NCBI GenBank assembly: GCA_002049455.2
Contig: KV918907.1
Coordinates: 1 to 64,000, forward strand
Direction of reading: 5' to 3'
DNA: 64,000 bases
Origin: Porphyra umbilicalis
Lineage: Eukaryota; Rhodophyta; Bangiophyceae; Bangiales; Bangiaceae
The notes beneath the pieces are model-generated. The model saw only the letters and a list, made by a program, of their open reading frames with translations. It did no database searches and was not told the DNA's origin. This document shows, piece by piece, positions 9,143-22,300 of the stretch. Each line of letters starts with the position of its first letter. The first letter of the stretch is position 1. The position numbers were made by a program, and so were the translations under genes.

Positions 9143-10787
9143 TGGTGGGTAGCGGCCGCCCGCATGCTCCTCGACGACCAGCGCTTTGTCTTCGTCCGAG
9201 GGGGGGTAGGTGATCGCCGCGAGCGGCTACCGCCGCACCCACCGGAGGGTCAGCAGCGGCCGCCACCGCCGTGGCGGGCGGCGGCTGCCACCGAGGCACG
9301 GCCGCCACCATCCGAGCAACCACCGGCCGACGCTGGCTGGGCAGTCGTCGCTTGCCGCAGCGCAGACTCGAGGCCGAGCTACGCGATGCGCACGTGCGCG
9401 GCGGCGACGCGGTGAATGGGGAGGGGGGGGTATGTGGGGCCACAGAGGGGGAGGGGGGGGAACAAGCCGTCGATGGCACGGGGGAGCGGGCGGCTGGGTG
9501 GAGCGAGAAAATAGCAGGGGCGCCACGCCGCCGCCGCCGCCGCCGCCGGCACCGCTGCGGCCGCGGCCGCCGCGGCCGCGGGCGCCACTCGCTGCCGTGT
9601 GCGGGCGCTCGTTGTGCGCACGGTCGTCCACTGCTCACCGCCGCGTCGGCGGCAGGCGCGGCGGCAACACCGCCAGCGGCGGTGGCCGCCGCCCCCACCC
9701 GCCGCGCGCGGGTGTTGCGGGAAGGGACGCGACCAGGCAGGCCGCAGCGCATTCAGCGCCGACACGACCCCCTGTTTGAAAAATCAGAACCGACGTCTCC
9801 CACAGGGCCCGCAGAGCCCGATTCTGGCCAACTACCGCGGAATTGCGACATCATGGCCGTTCGTCGCCGCGTCCACCTGCCCCCACGACCCCGTAAACGC
9901 CGCACCTGCCCTCACGCAACTTTTTAACCACGATTCTGCTTCCGCGGACCGTACGGGCGATGAAGACGTCGCCACCTCTAGCAACTTCACAGAAAGATGC
10001 GGGCAGCCCCGGCGCATGTTCCCATAGTCAAGAAAGCGCCGGGGGACGTCCTCCAACGGCGTAGGGAGCCAAACGGACCGCCAAAAACGTTTTTTTAAGT
10101 ACTCCCGCAACGTGCACTGGAAAAAATGACTTTTTTTTCGACGTGTGGGTGTGAGAAAGCACCCTAGACTAAAGTTCAGGGAATTACCACCCACGAAGAA
10201 GCTGGAAAGATCAGCCTGCGACGTCCCCAGTTTTTCATGCCGCGATCTCCACAGGGATGTGACCGGAGCGGCACGCGCAAAAACGTCACTCGAGGTCGCG
10301 AACAGAGAACCGGCGACGTCTTGCTTGCGATCCCCACCGAGGCTGTTCCTCTAAATTCTTGAAGTCCTGTGTGGCCGCCAGCGGCGGCGCGAGCGTGCCG
10401 AAGGCCGTTGGTCCAATCTTTCCATATTTTCCTTGTTTTGAACCCCCCTGCGCCACACACACCTCTATCAAGCGATAGGCGGGTCCTTCTGATCCGTGGC
10501 ACGCCCGTCCTGCGGGGCGCGCCTGGCCAGTCGGCAGACGGCCAGGGGCGGCGGGCGCGTGACCGCTCGGGACGCGTCGCTGTACAAGTCCGGGCAGCAC
10601 GGGAGGCCAAACGGCTGGGGCGGGAGGGGGGGGCATCACCACACGGAGCCCGCAGCGAGCGCCGTCACGGGCGGGGGGTGACACCGACGCGGGCGTGCAC
10701 CCCCGCCGCGCCAGCGCGGGTAGGTATGTACATGCCCGCCCGTGCCGCAGCTGCGGCTCTGGCGGGGGACAGCGAGTGCGGCGGGGC
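9143..10787. other. Intergenic, downstream of the GT14 gene; no gene seen
   Basis: 9380-9760 consists of GC-rich trinucleotide-like sequence. 9770-10380 is less GC-rich with several T runs and no coding signal I can support. Confidence 0.5.
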
Positions 10788-11397
10788 CTAGAGCGTCACT
10801 GCCTCGGGCGGCGACGACTCGGCGAGCAGCCAGTCGAGGTGCCGGTTGGCGCGCTCCGTCACGGCCGCCACGGCCGCCGCGTCGGCCGCCGCCCCCGCCA
10901 CCCCACTCATGTGCGTGTCAATGTACGTCAGCAGCGGGGATGTCGGGCGGGTAAACTTGCGCGCAAAGAGGTAGGGGCTCTCCGCGACGCGGTCGGTAAA
11001 ATCGGGCGCGGCGGCGCCGCCACCGCCCCCCTGCCGGGCGGCCGCGTCCAGAACGTTTGGGTGTTGGAGCGACGCCGGCGTGGGGGCGCCGTCGGTGCCG
11101 CCGCCGCCCGCGGCCGCCGCCGCGGGCGGCGGCGCCTCCCACCACACCGCCCGCAAGCCGTGGGGCACAATCGTCGGGCGGTAGGCGGGGGACGAGCAGA
11201 GGAGGGTGGGAAAAAAGTGTTCCGACGCCGACAAGCCCGTCGACAGGGTTAGCAGCGTCCGCCGCGCCGCCGAGGAGGTGAGCGCGTGGCCAACAAAGGC
11301 GCGGGTGAGGATCATCCACGCGCCGCCTTTGGCGAGGGGCGTCGTGCGCACCGCGAGCAGCGGGTTTTCCGCCCCCGTGCGGTGCAGGGCGGCGGGG

Positions 11398-11429
<32 letters not shown>

Positions 11430-11451
11430 ACCGCCAGCCAGTGGGGACGGC

Positions 11452-11489
<38 letters not shown>

Positions 11490-12431
11490 CGCAGCCGCGG
11501 CCGTGGCTGACGTGACGCCCACAATGCCCATATCGAGCGTCACGCGGGCAAAGCGGGAGGTCGTTGCCGCCGCCCACGACTCGGACGGGTGGTAGGTGAG
11601 AAAGTTGGCCCCCCGCGACCGCACATCCGCGCGGCCGAGGAGCGCCCGCACGGCAGCGGCGCCGACGAGCGGGTAGTCGGCGGCCGAAAGGTTGATAAAG
11701 TAATCCCACGCCCCACCGTCGCGCAGCAGCAGCTCCATCGCGTCGAGGGTGTTGAGGACGGTCGTGACGCCCCGGTACGTGACCGCCCGCCGCTCCATAA
11801 TGTGCACGTTGGGCGGCAGACCGCCGGCGGCAGACCCGCCGGCGGCGCCACCCGCGTCGGGTCCGTGTCCTTGCCCTGGTCCTTGGTGCGCCACACGGTG
11901 CTGCCGCACCGCGTCGACCATCCCCGCCGTCGCCGCGCGCACCGCCGCCGCCCCAATCTTGACGTCGAAGTGCACCGCATACACGTTGGCTGGGTGGTAG
12001 ACGGCGCGGAGGAGGCGCGGCAGCAGCCGCACGTTGGCGGGGCCGACTTGGAGAAAGTAGGCCACCGTCGCGTCGGCCGCCGCGGGCGGCGGCGCCGGCG
12101 GCGGCGCGCCCGCGCTCGCGGCCGCGTCAAAGACGTCGGCTTCCGCCGACTGTTGCAACCGCCGCACCGCCGACGAGGGGGGGCGGGCGGGCGGGGCGGC
12201 GGCTGCATTCGCAGTGACCGCAGTGGCAGCGGCCGTCGGCAGGGACAGGCCAAAGCGCGCCACGGCGGTAGCGGCGAGCCCCCCCGGCCAAAACGTGGGC
12301 GGCGACGGCGCGGCCGACGGGGCCGTGGCCCCGACGGGGGTGAGGAGGCACACAAAGCACGCGCGGCCGACCGTGACGGCAACGCCCGTGGCGAGGAGCG
12401 CCACCCGCGCGCGGGTGTGGAGACGCTTCAT
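10788..12431 (-). CDS. Core-2/I-branching-type glycosyltransferase, GT14 family
   Basis: 547 codons, intronless; ATG at 12431 chosen because it begins a short basic stretch followed by a hydrophobic signal anchor (about residues 9-35), the layout of type II Golgi enzymes. The GT14 domain starts near residue 122 (VAYFLQVGPANVRLLPRLL, then AVYHPANVYAVHFD). Later family motifs are NVHIMERRAVTYRG, WDYFINLSAADYPL, KGGAWMILTRAFV, and SEHFFPTLLCSS with IVPHGLRAVWWE. GT14 members transfer GlcNAc, xylose or glucuronic acid to glycoproteins or wall glycans; the substrate here cannot be told. A 25-30 residue Pro/Ala insert, encoded by G runs and GGC repeats at 11398-11490, splits the domain without breaking the frame. 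Convergence of many motifs makes the family call firm. Confidence 0.92.
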
Positions 12432-12659
12432 GACGCCAATGTGGCGGCGGGGGGGAAGGGGGGGGGGGGGGGTTGGGGGGGAAGACCCGCTACGCGCCGC
12501 GGATGTGGTGGGCTGGCCAGGGGGCAGGGCGCACCGCGGCGTGTGGCGCGTGGCGCGTGGGGAGGAGGATGTCGTTGGGCGTGGATGGGCGGGGCGTACG
12601 GCGTGTGTGTTGGGGGGTGTCGGTGGTGGTGGTGGTGGTCGACGAGCCGGGTGGACGAG

Positions 12660-12698
<39 letters not shown>

Positions 12699-13616
12699 TG
12701 GTCGGCGAGCGCGTCGGACGATGCGAGGGGACACTGCTCGCCGCCGCCGAGCGCGGTGGCTACAGATAAGGCGCGGCGGCGGCGCCCAACCTGCGCGACT
12801 GCTTGCAGCGGCCACAGGCGGCAGCGGCAGGTCGACAGGCACACCCGGCAGGCCGACGCACGGGGTCCCCTCCCCCCGTCGGCGGCACCAACCAAGACGC
12901 GGGGATGACGGGCGGCCAGTGACGGCGCCACGCGGTAGTCGTACCCCCGGTGGGCCCCCCGCCGCTGTGGCATCCACCCCCCGCACGGTGACGCGCACAC
13001 GAGGCAGGTGGTGGGGGGGGAGGGGAGGGGTGGAGGGGGGGGGCGACCGCCCCCGGCCGACAGCCGCCGCCGCCGCCGCCGCCGCCGCCGCGCGCGGCGG
13101 GCAACGCCGACGACGCCCCCAGGGTGCCCCCCCCGCGGTCCGCCCCCCCCCGACCCCACCCCCCTCCCGCCCCCCCACGCCGCGCGGCCGCGACCGCGTC
13201 GCGCGGCCGCGGCGACGGGCAACGCCCGCACCGGCGGCGGTGGCCACACGGCGTGACGCGGGTGGCCGCCCGCACGGGTGGCGGTGGCGCCGTTTTGCAT
13301 GTGTGCATAGGGGGGGGGGGGGGGGGGTGGGGGGGGGTTCCCCCTTGAACGACCGCCCGTCACCGCGGGCGGGGCGGGGGGAGGAGTGCCACCGCCACCG
13401 TCTGGCATGCAGACCGCCGGCTGGCATGGTCGGCGTTGACGCCGTGGTGCGCACGGGGGGCACGGCGGTGGGCGGGGGGGGGGGGTCCCCGGCTGCGTGC
13501 AAGCCCTTGGCACGGAGAGTGGGGAATCGGCGGCGAGATGTGGTCCACGGCACGGTGTGGAAGGGGGCGGGGGGGGGGGGGGGGGGGGGGGCTGGACGCG
13601 CAAAGTGCGGGCCGCC

Positions 13617-13649
<33 letters not shown>

Positions 13650-14010
13650 CCACGGGGAACGAGGGCGGGCGGGCGGCCGCTCAACGTGCGGCGGCGCCGG
13701 CGGCACGTGCGGCGCACCCCACGCCCGTGGGGTGGGGGGGTGCACGGCGACCGCGGGGGCGGCGGGGGCGCGCATCGGGGCACCCCCACCCCGACCGTCG
13801 GCGCCGCGCGCGGCAAACGGCAGCGCGGCGTCGGGGGATGCGGTCGGGGACTTCGCAGCGCACCTCCACTCCCCCCGCCTGCGAGCGGCTGCAGCGCTCG
13901 CCGCAAACCCTCCACGGGGCGCGCGTGGCGCGGCGCGACGGCCAACGTCAGGTTGCCGCTGCCGGCCGTGTCAAGCCGCACGATCCGCGCGACGGCTGCC
14001 CAGGGGCAGG
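12432..14010. other. GC-rich upstream region of the GT14 gene
   Basis: Dense G runs and CGG microsatellites (for example 12663-12697 and 13057-13092). Long frames on both strands are low-complexity Arg/Pro/Gly/Ala and carry no family signal. Confidence 0.6.
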
Positions 14011-16440
14011 GTTGTCCGCATTTGATTTAGTTCCTTGATCCTCAAAGTGAAACATGAGGTATCACTGCAACTCAGACTACTGGTTCGAGCTGCAAAGAAA
14101 CAAGATGCACTTAAATATATATAAATACAAATGTCTTTCATGACATCAACAGCGATGTTGTCCAGTAGGCCAGTCATACTATTAATTTCACAAGAGATGA
14201 CCGCCTGCCGTCATATGCCCTAGGGCAGTCCGTTCAACGCACGCTAGCTGCTCAGAGAGGGGCGTAACAGACGACGACCGAGGGCTCTCAGTGCGCAGGC
14301 TGCAAGCGCATGTACTGCAGAAGAGCTGTAGCTGCGTCGGCCTCGCCTCAGAGCAGCCTGTGCCACATGTCCTTAATCTTGCTAGAATCCAACAGACCAT
14401 CAGCCTTATGATTAGTTGACAGCTTCACATCTATGGATTGACTCCAAGTACTTTATGTTTGGGCTCATCTCTTCTTTTTTTTTTTTTGTCAGCCAACCCC
14501 ATTTATGGCGCCGTTGGTTAATCGACATGAACCGACATCCCGGTGCCCTGCAGGGCGCGTCCAGGCCTGGACGCGCGACGACGGTGCGGATCAGCCATTG
14601 CGCCCCTCCACTGCCATACTGCGTACGCAGCGACTGCCAAGTTGGATCCTCGCTGCACACGGTGGGACGGCGACCGCCCGACCGTCAACGGGTGGCGCCC
14701 CGAGAGCCGCCGAGGCGTGTGCGTTCCACGTCCACAGGAACCTGAGGCGCGACGGTGGCTACGGCTATTGGTGAGGGTGGGCAGCCGTTGCCGTGACGAC
14801 GGCTATCAATGCGGGGAGGAGGTCTTGCCACACTCTGGCCGCCAGAAAGAAGTGCGGCGCGACGACGTGCAACGTTGCCCGAGAGGGAGTTGGTCATTTC
14901 CATTCTACATGCAAACTCTCCACACCCAACAGAACGAGCACAAGTTTTATTCGAAACCGACAACCAGGGCATCCGAGTAGGTGGAGGCTGCCTGGCGCGG
15001 CCACGGTTGGCCACTGACCGCTTTGTTCAAGGTCGTTACCAATGCCGCCTGACAGGAAGCTGCATGTGTGTCACCAGAGTTTGCTCACGGAGATGCAGTT
15101 GGTGTGGAGCCGAAAGAATCGGCCCAGAGGCCACAGATCCCCGACGCACGACCAAAGGTACCAACCAGTGCACGGACGTCACGAATGGCTCTATGGGGAC
15201 AGGGTACAGGCATGCCTCACTTGCGGTCGAGAGGCGCCGACGAGGCTACCTCTGGCCGCCGACCCCGTTGCCCCGTCACGAGGGTCGAGACGACGCCGCG
15301 CGGCCGCCGCCTCGCGGTTGGCGGGAGCCGACGCCGCGGGTGCCACACGCGCCACCCCCCCGCGTTCCGCCCCCCGCGACAAGCTGCCACGGCTCCATCA
15401 TGGCCAAGCGGGTGGTGGCGCTTGGGACAACCGCGCCCGGCCGCCCCATCCCCCCGCCGTACCCGCGGACGAGCCGACGGCCGCCGCGTCGGCGCGTATT
15501 GATGGCACTTTGCATTGCGTAGTTTGGTCGCCGCCGCACCCGCGCGGCGCGCGCACGTTTGATCCGTTCTGCACCCCGCGCCCGCGCCGCCGCCGCCGCC
15601 CGTGGCACCGTGGCGACCGGCGCGGGCCGCGGCGTGCGGGGCGCGCAGCCCCCCCGCGGGGCGCTTGCGGTCCGCGGGCTCGACGGCGCCAGCGGGCGCG
15701 TCGTGCAAGGTCCGGGGGGGGGGGGGGGGAAGGTGGTGGGAGGGGGGGCCCGCGGCCGCCTCCCGCCGTTGCGCCGCGCGCCGCGCCGCCACGCCGCGCC
15801 GTCGAGTGGGACGCGCCCGACCGGCCGCCGGGGGCGCCCGGCAGTCCCGACGCCCGACGCGTGTGGTGGCGCGGCACTGTCTGCCACCTCCCGAGACGCG
15901 CTTTTGCACGCGGTCGCGCGGGGGGGGCGGTCGGCGGCCGCCCAGCGCGCGGCGCGGTCGCGCGCGCGCCGCGTCGGCAGCGGGCGGCGCGCACGTGCAG
16001 AAGCGCCGCCCCGCCAGGGTGGCCGGCCGCCCCGGCGCCGCCGGGGCAACGCGCCGGCAGCGGCAGCGGCACCCGCACCAGGCGCGGCACCAGCGCCAGA
16101 CGCGGCACCAGCGCCAGACGCGGCACCAGCGGCGGCGGATGCGCCGGCGGCGGCAGCGGAGCCGGTCGTGGGCGCGGGGGCGGCGGCGCCAGCGGCGCCG
16201 ACGGCGGCGCGCGGGGCGCCAACGGGCGGCGCGCGGGCGGGGGGCCAATGTGGCTGCAGCGCCGGGGGTGGCGGGTCGGTGGCGGCGCCCCCCGGCACGC
16301 GCGCGCGGTGGGTGGCCGCACGAAGGCAGCGTCGTTGGGCGGTTGGGGGTGCATCTCGGCGGCGGGCGGGCGGGCGCATGCATCCCGGCACGATCGACGC
16401 CCGGCGGCCGCCGTCGGGACATGGCCATCTGCTCTTCAGA
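14011..16440. other. Gene-free stretch between GT14 and GT92 genes
   Basis: 14030-15400 is less GC-rich with no supported gene. 15540-16430 is extremely GC-rich and includes an 18-bp tandem repeat of type GACGCGGCACCAGCGCCA at about 16075-16130. Frames here are Ala/Pro/Arg low-complexity. Confidence 0.5.
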
Positions 16441-16817
16441 TGAGTGTCTCCGCCTGGACTCGCTGTTGATCGGGGCAGCCTTGCACGACCGCGGCCGTGC
16501 CGCGCCTCCCTTGCTGTCAACCTCCACACTGCCCTGCCTACTCCCACACTTGCATTCTACTCTCACAAGCACCCTTCCTGCCATCAAACTGACGCTGCTA
16601 CCCCGACACTGACCTTGTCTACCTCCACACAAGAACCACCCTACGCCTACACTCGTCGGTCTGACCCCTGCACTCCCTCCTGCGCACCGTCTACGGGTCG
16701 CTCTACCCTCATCTCACTTCCCGCCAGGCGCCCTCCTGCCGCCCTTGCTCCTTCCTTGCTTGCCACATTCTCAAGCGCCTGCACCCCTCGCTCTCCGACA
16801 CGGGCGCATTGGACGTC
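16441..16817 (+). promoter_or_regulatory. Pyrimidine-rich leader of the GT92 gene
   Basis: About 370 bases of C/T/A-rich plus-strand sequence almost free of G runs lie immediately before the ATG. This is probably the 5' untranslated/promoter region. No TATA-like element stands out. Confidence 0.4.
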
Positions 16818-18920
16818 ATGATGGGCCCGGCTCCGCCCTGCGCTTTGCCCCTACTCCCCTTCTCCACTGGTGCCCGCACGGACGGTAGTGGCGGGGCTCC
16901 CAAGCGCTTCCGGCGCGTACCGGCGGCCGCCACGTGCGGTGGTGGCGGCGGCCGCCGTGGCGGCGGCGCGCTCGCCACCACCGTCTCGCTGTGCCTGGGT
17001 ATGTCGGCCGCGCTCGTCACGGGGGGTCTCCTCCTCCACGGCGGCAGCCCGATGGAGGTGGCGTCGCTGCTGACCACTCGCCGCGCAGGGGTCGCCGATG
17101 GTGGCATTGCCGCGCCGGCAGCGGCAGCCATTGTCGACGGCGCCACCGCCGCCGCCGCCGCCGCCGCGTCTGTGAGGGATGCCGCGGCGGCCGATGGCGC
17201 CGCCGCCGCCACGCCCGCCACAACGCGGCAAACGCTCGCCGCCAGCGTCGACGCGGCGGGCGGGGATTTGCCGTCCCCCCTTGAAGATGCGGCCGGCGAC
17301 ACGTCGCGGCGGGGCACCCTCTTTCGGGAGCTCATGGCCGCCCGCCGGGCGGCACTGGAGGACCCCCACCCTGCCGGCGGCGGCGGCACGCTCGGCGGCG
17401 GCAAAGCCCACTACCTCGTCGAGTGCGTCCTTGTCAAGCGCGGTGGGGACATTCTGCGGGAACACATAGTCCGCAACGGCCTGGCCGGCGTCGACCACTT
17501 TTACATTTTTGACGACAATGGCAACGTGACGGCGTCGGGCGCCGACGGCGCCGCCGGCGCGACCGTTTTGGAGGAGGACCTGGCGGCGGTGCTCAGCGTC
17601 TTTGACCCATCCATCTACACGCACGTGCGGTCGGTCGACCGGCGGGTGACGGCCGACCCAGTGACCGACCATGTGCAGGTGCAGCGGCGGACGTACCACC
17701 ATTGCGCCAAGGAGTATGGGCCGTCGACAACGTGGATGGCGTTTGTCGACACGGATGAGTTTTTCGAAACGGCCCACGTCGAGCGCTTCTCCGCCGGCGC
17801 CGACGGGGGGCCCGCCGGCGGCCCGTCCCCCAATTTTGGGGAGGTGCCCTTTATGCGCCTGTCGCTCGCGCGGCAGCAGGCCACTGCCCCGGCGGTGCCG
17901 GTGCGGTGGGATACGGCACTGACCAATGGGCGGCAACTGCCCCCCCCCGACGGGAGCTCCCTCGCCGCCCACTTCCCCGCCACGTGCGTGGTGGAGGGCA
18001 ACCCGCGGGCGCTCCGCGACTTTAAGACGGTCGTCCAGCCGGCGAGCATTGACTTTGACGACTGGTTTGTGGCGCGCAACTTTTACATCCACGGCGTCAA
18101 GGACGTGCGCGTGCGCTCCCTCCTCGGCCAAGAGGGGGTGCCCTTCGCCGGGGAGGCGATGCCCGACCCGGCCGCCCGCGTCGAGTGGTATGAAATCCGC
18201 CACCGCCCCCCGTGGGCGGCCGTCCCCAACGTGACGGACCTCGTCGGCGGCGCCGACCACACTATTGTGCACTACTGGTCCCGCGACTTGCTGTCGTACG
18301 CGCGCAAGATGGGGCGGGGGCGGCCCAACAATGGGCTCGGCAAGGGCGGACCCCGCACGTTTAGGGACCTCCTCAAGCGCGAGCGCGCGTGCACGGCCGT
18401 CGGGCGCGTCGCGTCGGTCGCCGCCCGCCTGCCCGTCGTGCACCGCTACTTGGACGACTTGCCCCGCCTCGACGCGCGCGCCCTGTGGTGGTTGGACGAT
18501 GAGCGCGACGAGTCGGAGGAGGCGGCTGCAGAGGATGCGGCGGCAGCTGCTGCCGACGGGGGCGGCGACGGCGACGAGGCGGCGGGCGAGACGGCGTCCG
18601 AGACGCTCGCCGCCGTGGCGGGCGAGTCGGCCAAGGCCCGCGCCCTCGTCCGCTCCCTTCGCCGTCGCATGCCCCTCGACGCCGTCGCCATGTGCACGCG
18701 GTTGGGGATGTGTGAGGTCAATGCGGCGGGGCGGCGCCTCGTGCCCGAGGGGGCGACCGCCGCCGACGTGACGGCGGCCGTGTCGCGCCAAGCCGCGCCG
18801 GGCGCAGATGATGCGGCCGTGTTTCCCTACGCGTGGATCAAGTGGTACTACCACCCGACGGTGACGGCGGAGCAGGGGCAGTATGTCGATACGCCACTGC
18901 CGCCGCGGAGATACTATTGA
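16818..18920 (+). CDS. Glycosyltransferase family 92 (DUF23-type) membrane protein
   Basis: 700 codons, intronless. Two adjacent ATGs at 16818 and 16821. A signal-anchor segment lies near residues 57-76 (LATTVSLCLGMSAALVTGGLLL), giving a type II Golgi topology. The catalytic region (about 198-520) opens with YLVECVLVKRGGDILREHIV and GVDHFYIFDDNG, carries the DxD metal-binding motif in WMAFVDTDEFF (D311/D313), and has HGVKDVRV and HYWSRDLLSYARKM further on, all in the order seen in GT92. Plant GT92 enzymes include pectic galactan synthases, but the substrate here is unknown. The last 150 residues contain an acidic Ala/Asp/Glu linker (about 565-610). Neighbouring GT14 and this gene point to glycan building, but are not an operon-like unit. 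Confidence 0.88.
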   Translation: MMGPAPPCALPLLPFSTGARTDGSGGAPKRFRRVPAAATCGGGGGRRGGGALATTVSLCLGMSAALVTGGLLLHGGSPMEVASLLTTRRAGVADGGIAAPAAAAIVDGATAAAAAAASVRDAAAADGAAAATPATTRQTLAASVDAAGGDLPSPLEDAAGDTSRRGTLFRELMAARRAALEDPHPAGGGGTLGGGKAHYLVECVLVKRGGDILREHIVRNGLAGVDHFYIFDDNGNVTASGADGAAGATVLEEDLAAVLSVFDPSIYTHVRSVDRRVTADPVTDHVQVQRRTYHHCAKEYGPSTTWMAFVDTDEFFETAHVERFSAGADGGPAGGPSPNFGEVPFMRLSLARQQATAPAVPVRWDTALTNGRQLPPPDGSSLAAHFPATCVVEGNPRALRDFKTVVQPASIDFDDWFVARNFYIHGVKDVRVRSLLGQEGVPFAGEAMPDPAARVEWYEIRHRPPWAAVPNVTDLVGGADHTIVHYWSRDLLSYARKMGRGRPNNGLGKGGPRTFRDLLKRERACTAVGRVASVAARLPVVHRYLDDLPRLDARALWWLDDERDESEEAAAEDAAAAAADGGGDGDEAAGETASETLAAVAGESAKARALVRSLRRRMPLDAVAMCTRLGMCEVNAAGRRLVPEGATAADVTAAVSRQAAPGADDAAVFPYAWIKWYYHPTVTAEQGQYVDTPLPPRRYY

Positions 18921-19394
18921 TGTGGTGGCGGTGTGGGGGGGGGGGCACAAGCCGAGTCTCGGCGAAGCAGGTATGAGTAGACACCCGCCTTTGACGGGTC
19001 CTCTGCCCCCTCTGCCGCTGTTCGGCCGCCCAGTGCATCGTCGCAGGGCAACGCCGCCGCCACGGCCGTGAGGTTTGACCTTTACTGATTTGGCTCGCGG
19101 CAGTGGGAAGAGTCACCAAAGATTGCTGGGTGCTTGAAGAGTCTGCACACTTGCTCCAGCCGCCTGCCTCGCGCCGCGCCCCGACGCAGACCACGGCTGC
19201 TCTCCTGCTGTCCTGCCCACTCGAGCACCAACCTGGAGGCCCAGAGCATTTGATCCGGAGCCAGAGCCAACCAATCGGCGATCGCCTGAATAACAGATCG
19301 TTGAGATCTGCAAGTAATTTGGGAAACACAGCGGAGAAGCGCCTCCGCCGTCCAGCGCGTCCACCTGTACAGTCATTATTCGCTTATGTGCCAT
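18921..19394. other. Intergenic between convergent GT92 and NCS2 genes
   Basis: No gene seen. The two genes point at each other, so this holds both 3' ends. Confidence 0.6.
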
Positions 19395-22300
19395 TCACTT
19401 GGAGAGCATGCTCGACAAGTGAATGGCCCCTAGAGCCTCAGGACCGCGATCTCTCGCGATCTCGGACTGAAAGAGGGTGCTACTTTTGTGGCGCACCCCT
19501 GCCATGAAAACGCATAACGACTGTAACGCCCGCAGCCGCCACACTCGGATGTCGACGATCAAACACAGTGAAATTCGGATCGTAATCTTGGGTACGACCA
19601 TGCGCTCGCGCGCTCCTCCCTTTCGGCGCCACCGGTCGGCGGCTACACCCCAGCGGCGACGGACCCGCGCGGCTCGCCCACCACGGGCGACGGTCCGGCG
19701 GCCGCGAAGCCCGCACCCCCCCCCCCGCGCCCACTGTTGGCACAGCCGCCACCTCCCCCTCACCTCCCTCTGTGCTCCCGGGCGACACGTCCTCGCCCGA
19801 CGATGAGCTGTCTCCGACGCGCCCCTTCTCCGCCGCCCCCCCTCGGCCTCGACGGGCAGCAGCAGATTGAGCGCCATGGCCAGGAACGAGCCGACGCAGT
19901 AGCCCGTGCCGACGGTAATTTCCACCGCGTCGAGCAAGCCGCGCAGCGCGTCGCTGTCGCCGTCGTACGTAAAGACGTAGGAGAACCAGCGGGGCACGAG
20001 GCTGACGCCCAAGCCGAGCGCCAGCGACGCCGACACGATGAAGCGGTCGCGACGGTCCCAGCCGAGCGTCGCGAGGATGCGCACCCCGCTGACGGCAACG
20101 TTGGCAAAGAGAAACGTGGTCATTCCACCTGGGGGGGGGGGAGAGGTCGGTCCCGTTCGGGGTGAGGCGGGGAAGGGGGGGAAGCGTGCGCTCCGGGGAA
20201 AGACGACCAGGCGTAACTGCATTCGTCAGCCATCGGCGGGTGGCGTATACGCAGAAATCCCTTACCGCATGCCCCGACGTCGTCTGCAAACGACAGTTCG
20301 GCCACTCCCCGCCGCTCTTCCTCCCGCCACCCACCCGTTTGACGTCGTTGCCCCCTCGCCTGGGCCGATACCCCACGTCGCCCCCACCCATCGCCGACGA
20401 CCGCGTGCGGCCGTCGGCGGTCCATCACCCAAGAGGCGCCGGCACCGAGCCCCCCGCCGCGCACCAGCGCCCAACGCACCAATGACCGCGTCAGGGATGG
20501 CGACAAAGACGCCCCCAACCTTGCCGAGTACCCCGCTCAGCACCAACCAAAAGCACGCCCAGTAGCCGGCCGTCCGGTTGGCACACCGCGTGATGGCAAT
20601 GACGCCTGTGTGGGGGTCCATTGGGGGCGGCCACACGAGGCGACACCGCATGCCCGACATGAGGAAAACGGACCAACACCACCGCGTGGGTGCGTCTGTC
20701 AGCCACCATCCGTGGAACGACCCCCGTGGCCAGGCCCGCCCCCAACCGTGTGGACCGAGGCCACGTCTCTGACGCAACACCTCCCTCGCGCGCCCGGCGC
20801 CACCAGCGCTCGTCGTCCCCACCCACGTACCATTGTTCTCTGAAAAGGTCGTCGTCGGGTTGCCCGTCATGAGCGTGGCGATAATCGAGTTGACGCCGTC
20901 CGCGAGGATCCCCCCCTGGATGCGGGACTCGTACTCGGGGCCGCTCGTCGCCACGCCCGACAGGGAGCACGAGGCGGTAATGTCGCCGACGCTCTCCACC
21001 ATGGTCACAATCGAAGCAATGAGGATGGGGAGTAGGGCCGGCCTGCATGACGCAAACGGGGCGGCGGCGACCGACACCAAACGTGGGACGGCGGCAGCAA
21101 TGGGAACCAGCAGAGCGAGAAAAACAACCCACAGGTTAGCGCCAGAGCCCAGCGGGTGCGGGAGCGCGCCCTCTCCCGCTGCAAAACGCCGCGCCCAGAA
21201 TCGGCAAGCACCTCGTCCGCGTGGCCACCGCACACAAGCCCGCCGCCGATGGCCGGCAACCCCCCCGCCCTCCGCCCCCCCCCCCCCCCGCCACATACGC
21301 GTAAAAGCCCAGCTTGAACGTCCGCGCCCACAAAAACGTCACCACCGGCGCGTCCGCAATGCTCTCCGCCCCCACGTGCCCCGTCGCGGCGGCGACGCCA
21401 AACCCCACGCCGAGCGCGAGGAGGATTTGCGCGGAACGCAGAAACGGGGAGCCGACGACCTCGAGGACGAGGAGCGCCCCAAACACCACGCCCCCGAGGC
21501 CGAGCCACGCGGCGTCCCCCCACGGGTGCGTCGCCGCCGCCGCAAACACCGACGGGCATTCCGCAAAGGCCGGGAGGCCGCCGCCCGCCTCTCCTCCGGC
21601 GAGGCGGTAGGCCATACACGGCCCCGCGCCGCCGGCCCAGTAGCTCATGCCCGCGCCAATGAGGGCGGCGCCAATCAAAAAGACGGTCACCCCCGAGACG
21701 AGCGGCGGGAAGAGGCGCTGGATGGCCCGCGGGGGGAGGAAGGAGAGGGCAATTTCGAGCACCGACCCGACGGCAACGGTGCCGAGGTAGCGCCCAAAGG
21801 CGTCGGGGCATGGCGCCAAGAGGCCATCTGCCCCGGCCGGCGGGCACGTGCCGTCGGCATAGGCGGCGGCAATGGCCGCCTCGGCAATCGGCAGAAAGGT
21901 AAAGGACGGGCCCGACAGGCTAATGAGGCCAGAGCCAATGGTGTAGCGGCTGCGGCCGAGGCGGAAGCGCTTGATTTCTACACCCAACCATGGCCAGGGG
22001 GGGGGGCGGCGGCTCCAACGGGGGAATGGGAGAAAAACGAGGACGGCAGTCAGCAGTTGCGCCTTGAGAGACGTCGCGGTCTCTCTCCCCGAGAGCACCC
22101 GCTTGCGCGAATCAATGCACGCGCGTAGCATGCTCGCCCTGCCAACGTACGAATGACCGACATCAACCCCGAGATGATCAGCGACGCCGACACCATGTAC
22201 GCCCGAAACGCCGGCTCCAAGTGCAGGTGCCCCGCCCCCGCGCCCGACAGGATGAGCGGCAAGGCGGTGACGGCGCCAAACATGGCGAGCGCGTGTTGCA

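Noticed and set aside
10788..13775. 995-codon minus ORF around the GT14 gene
   Set aside because: The part upstream of ATG 12431 is Pro/Arg/His low-complexity over G runs; the signal anchor begins at 12431, so the longer ORF is only lack of stops in GC-rich DNA.
15217..16632. ORFs of 290-475 codons on both strands upstream of the GT92 gene
   Set aside because: Low-complexity, partly made by an 18-bp tandem repeat; no family signal.
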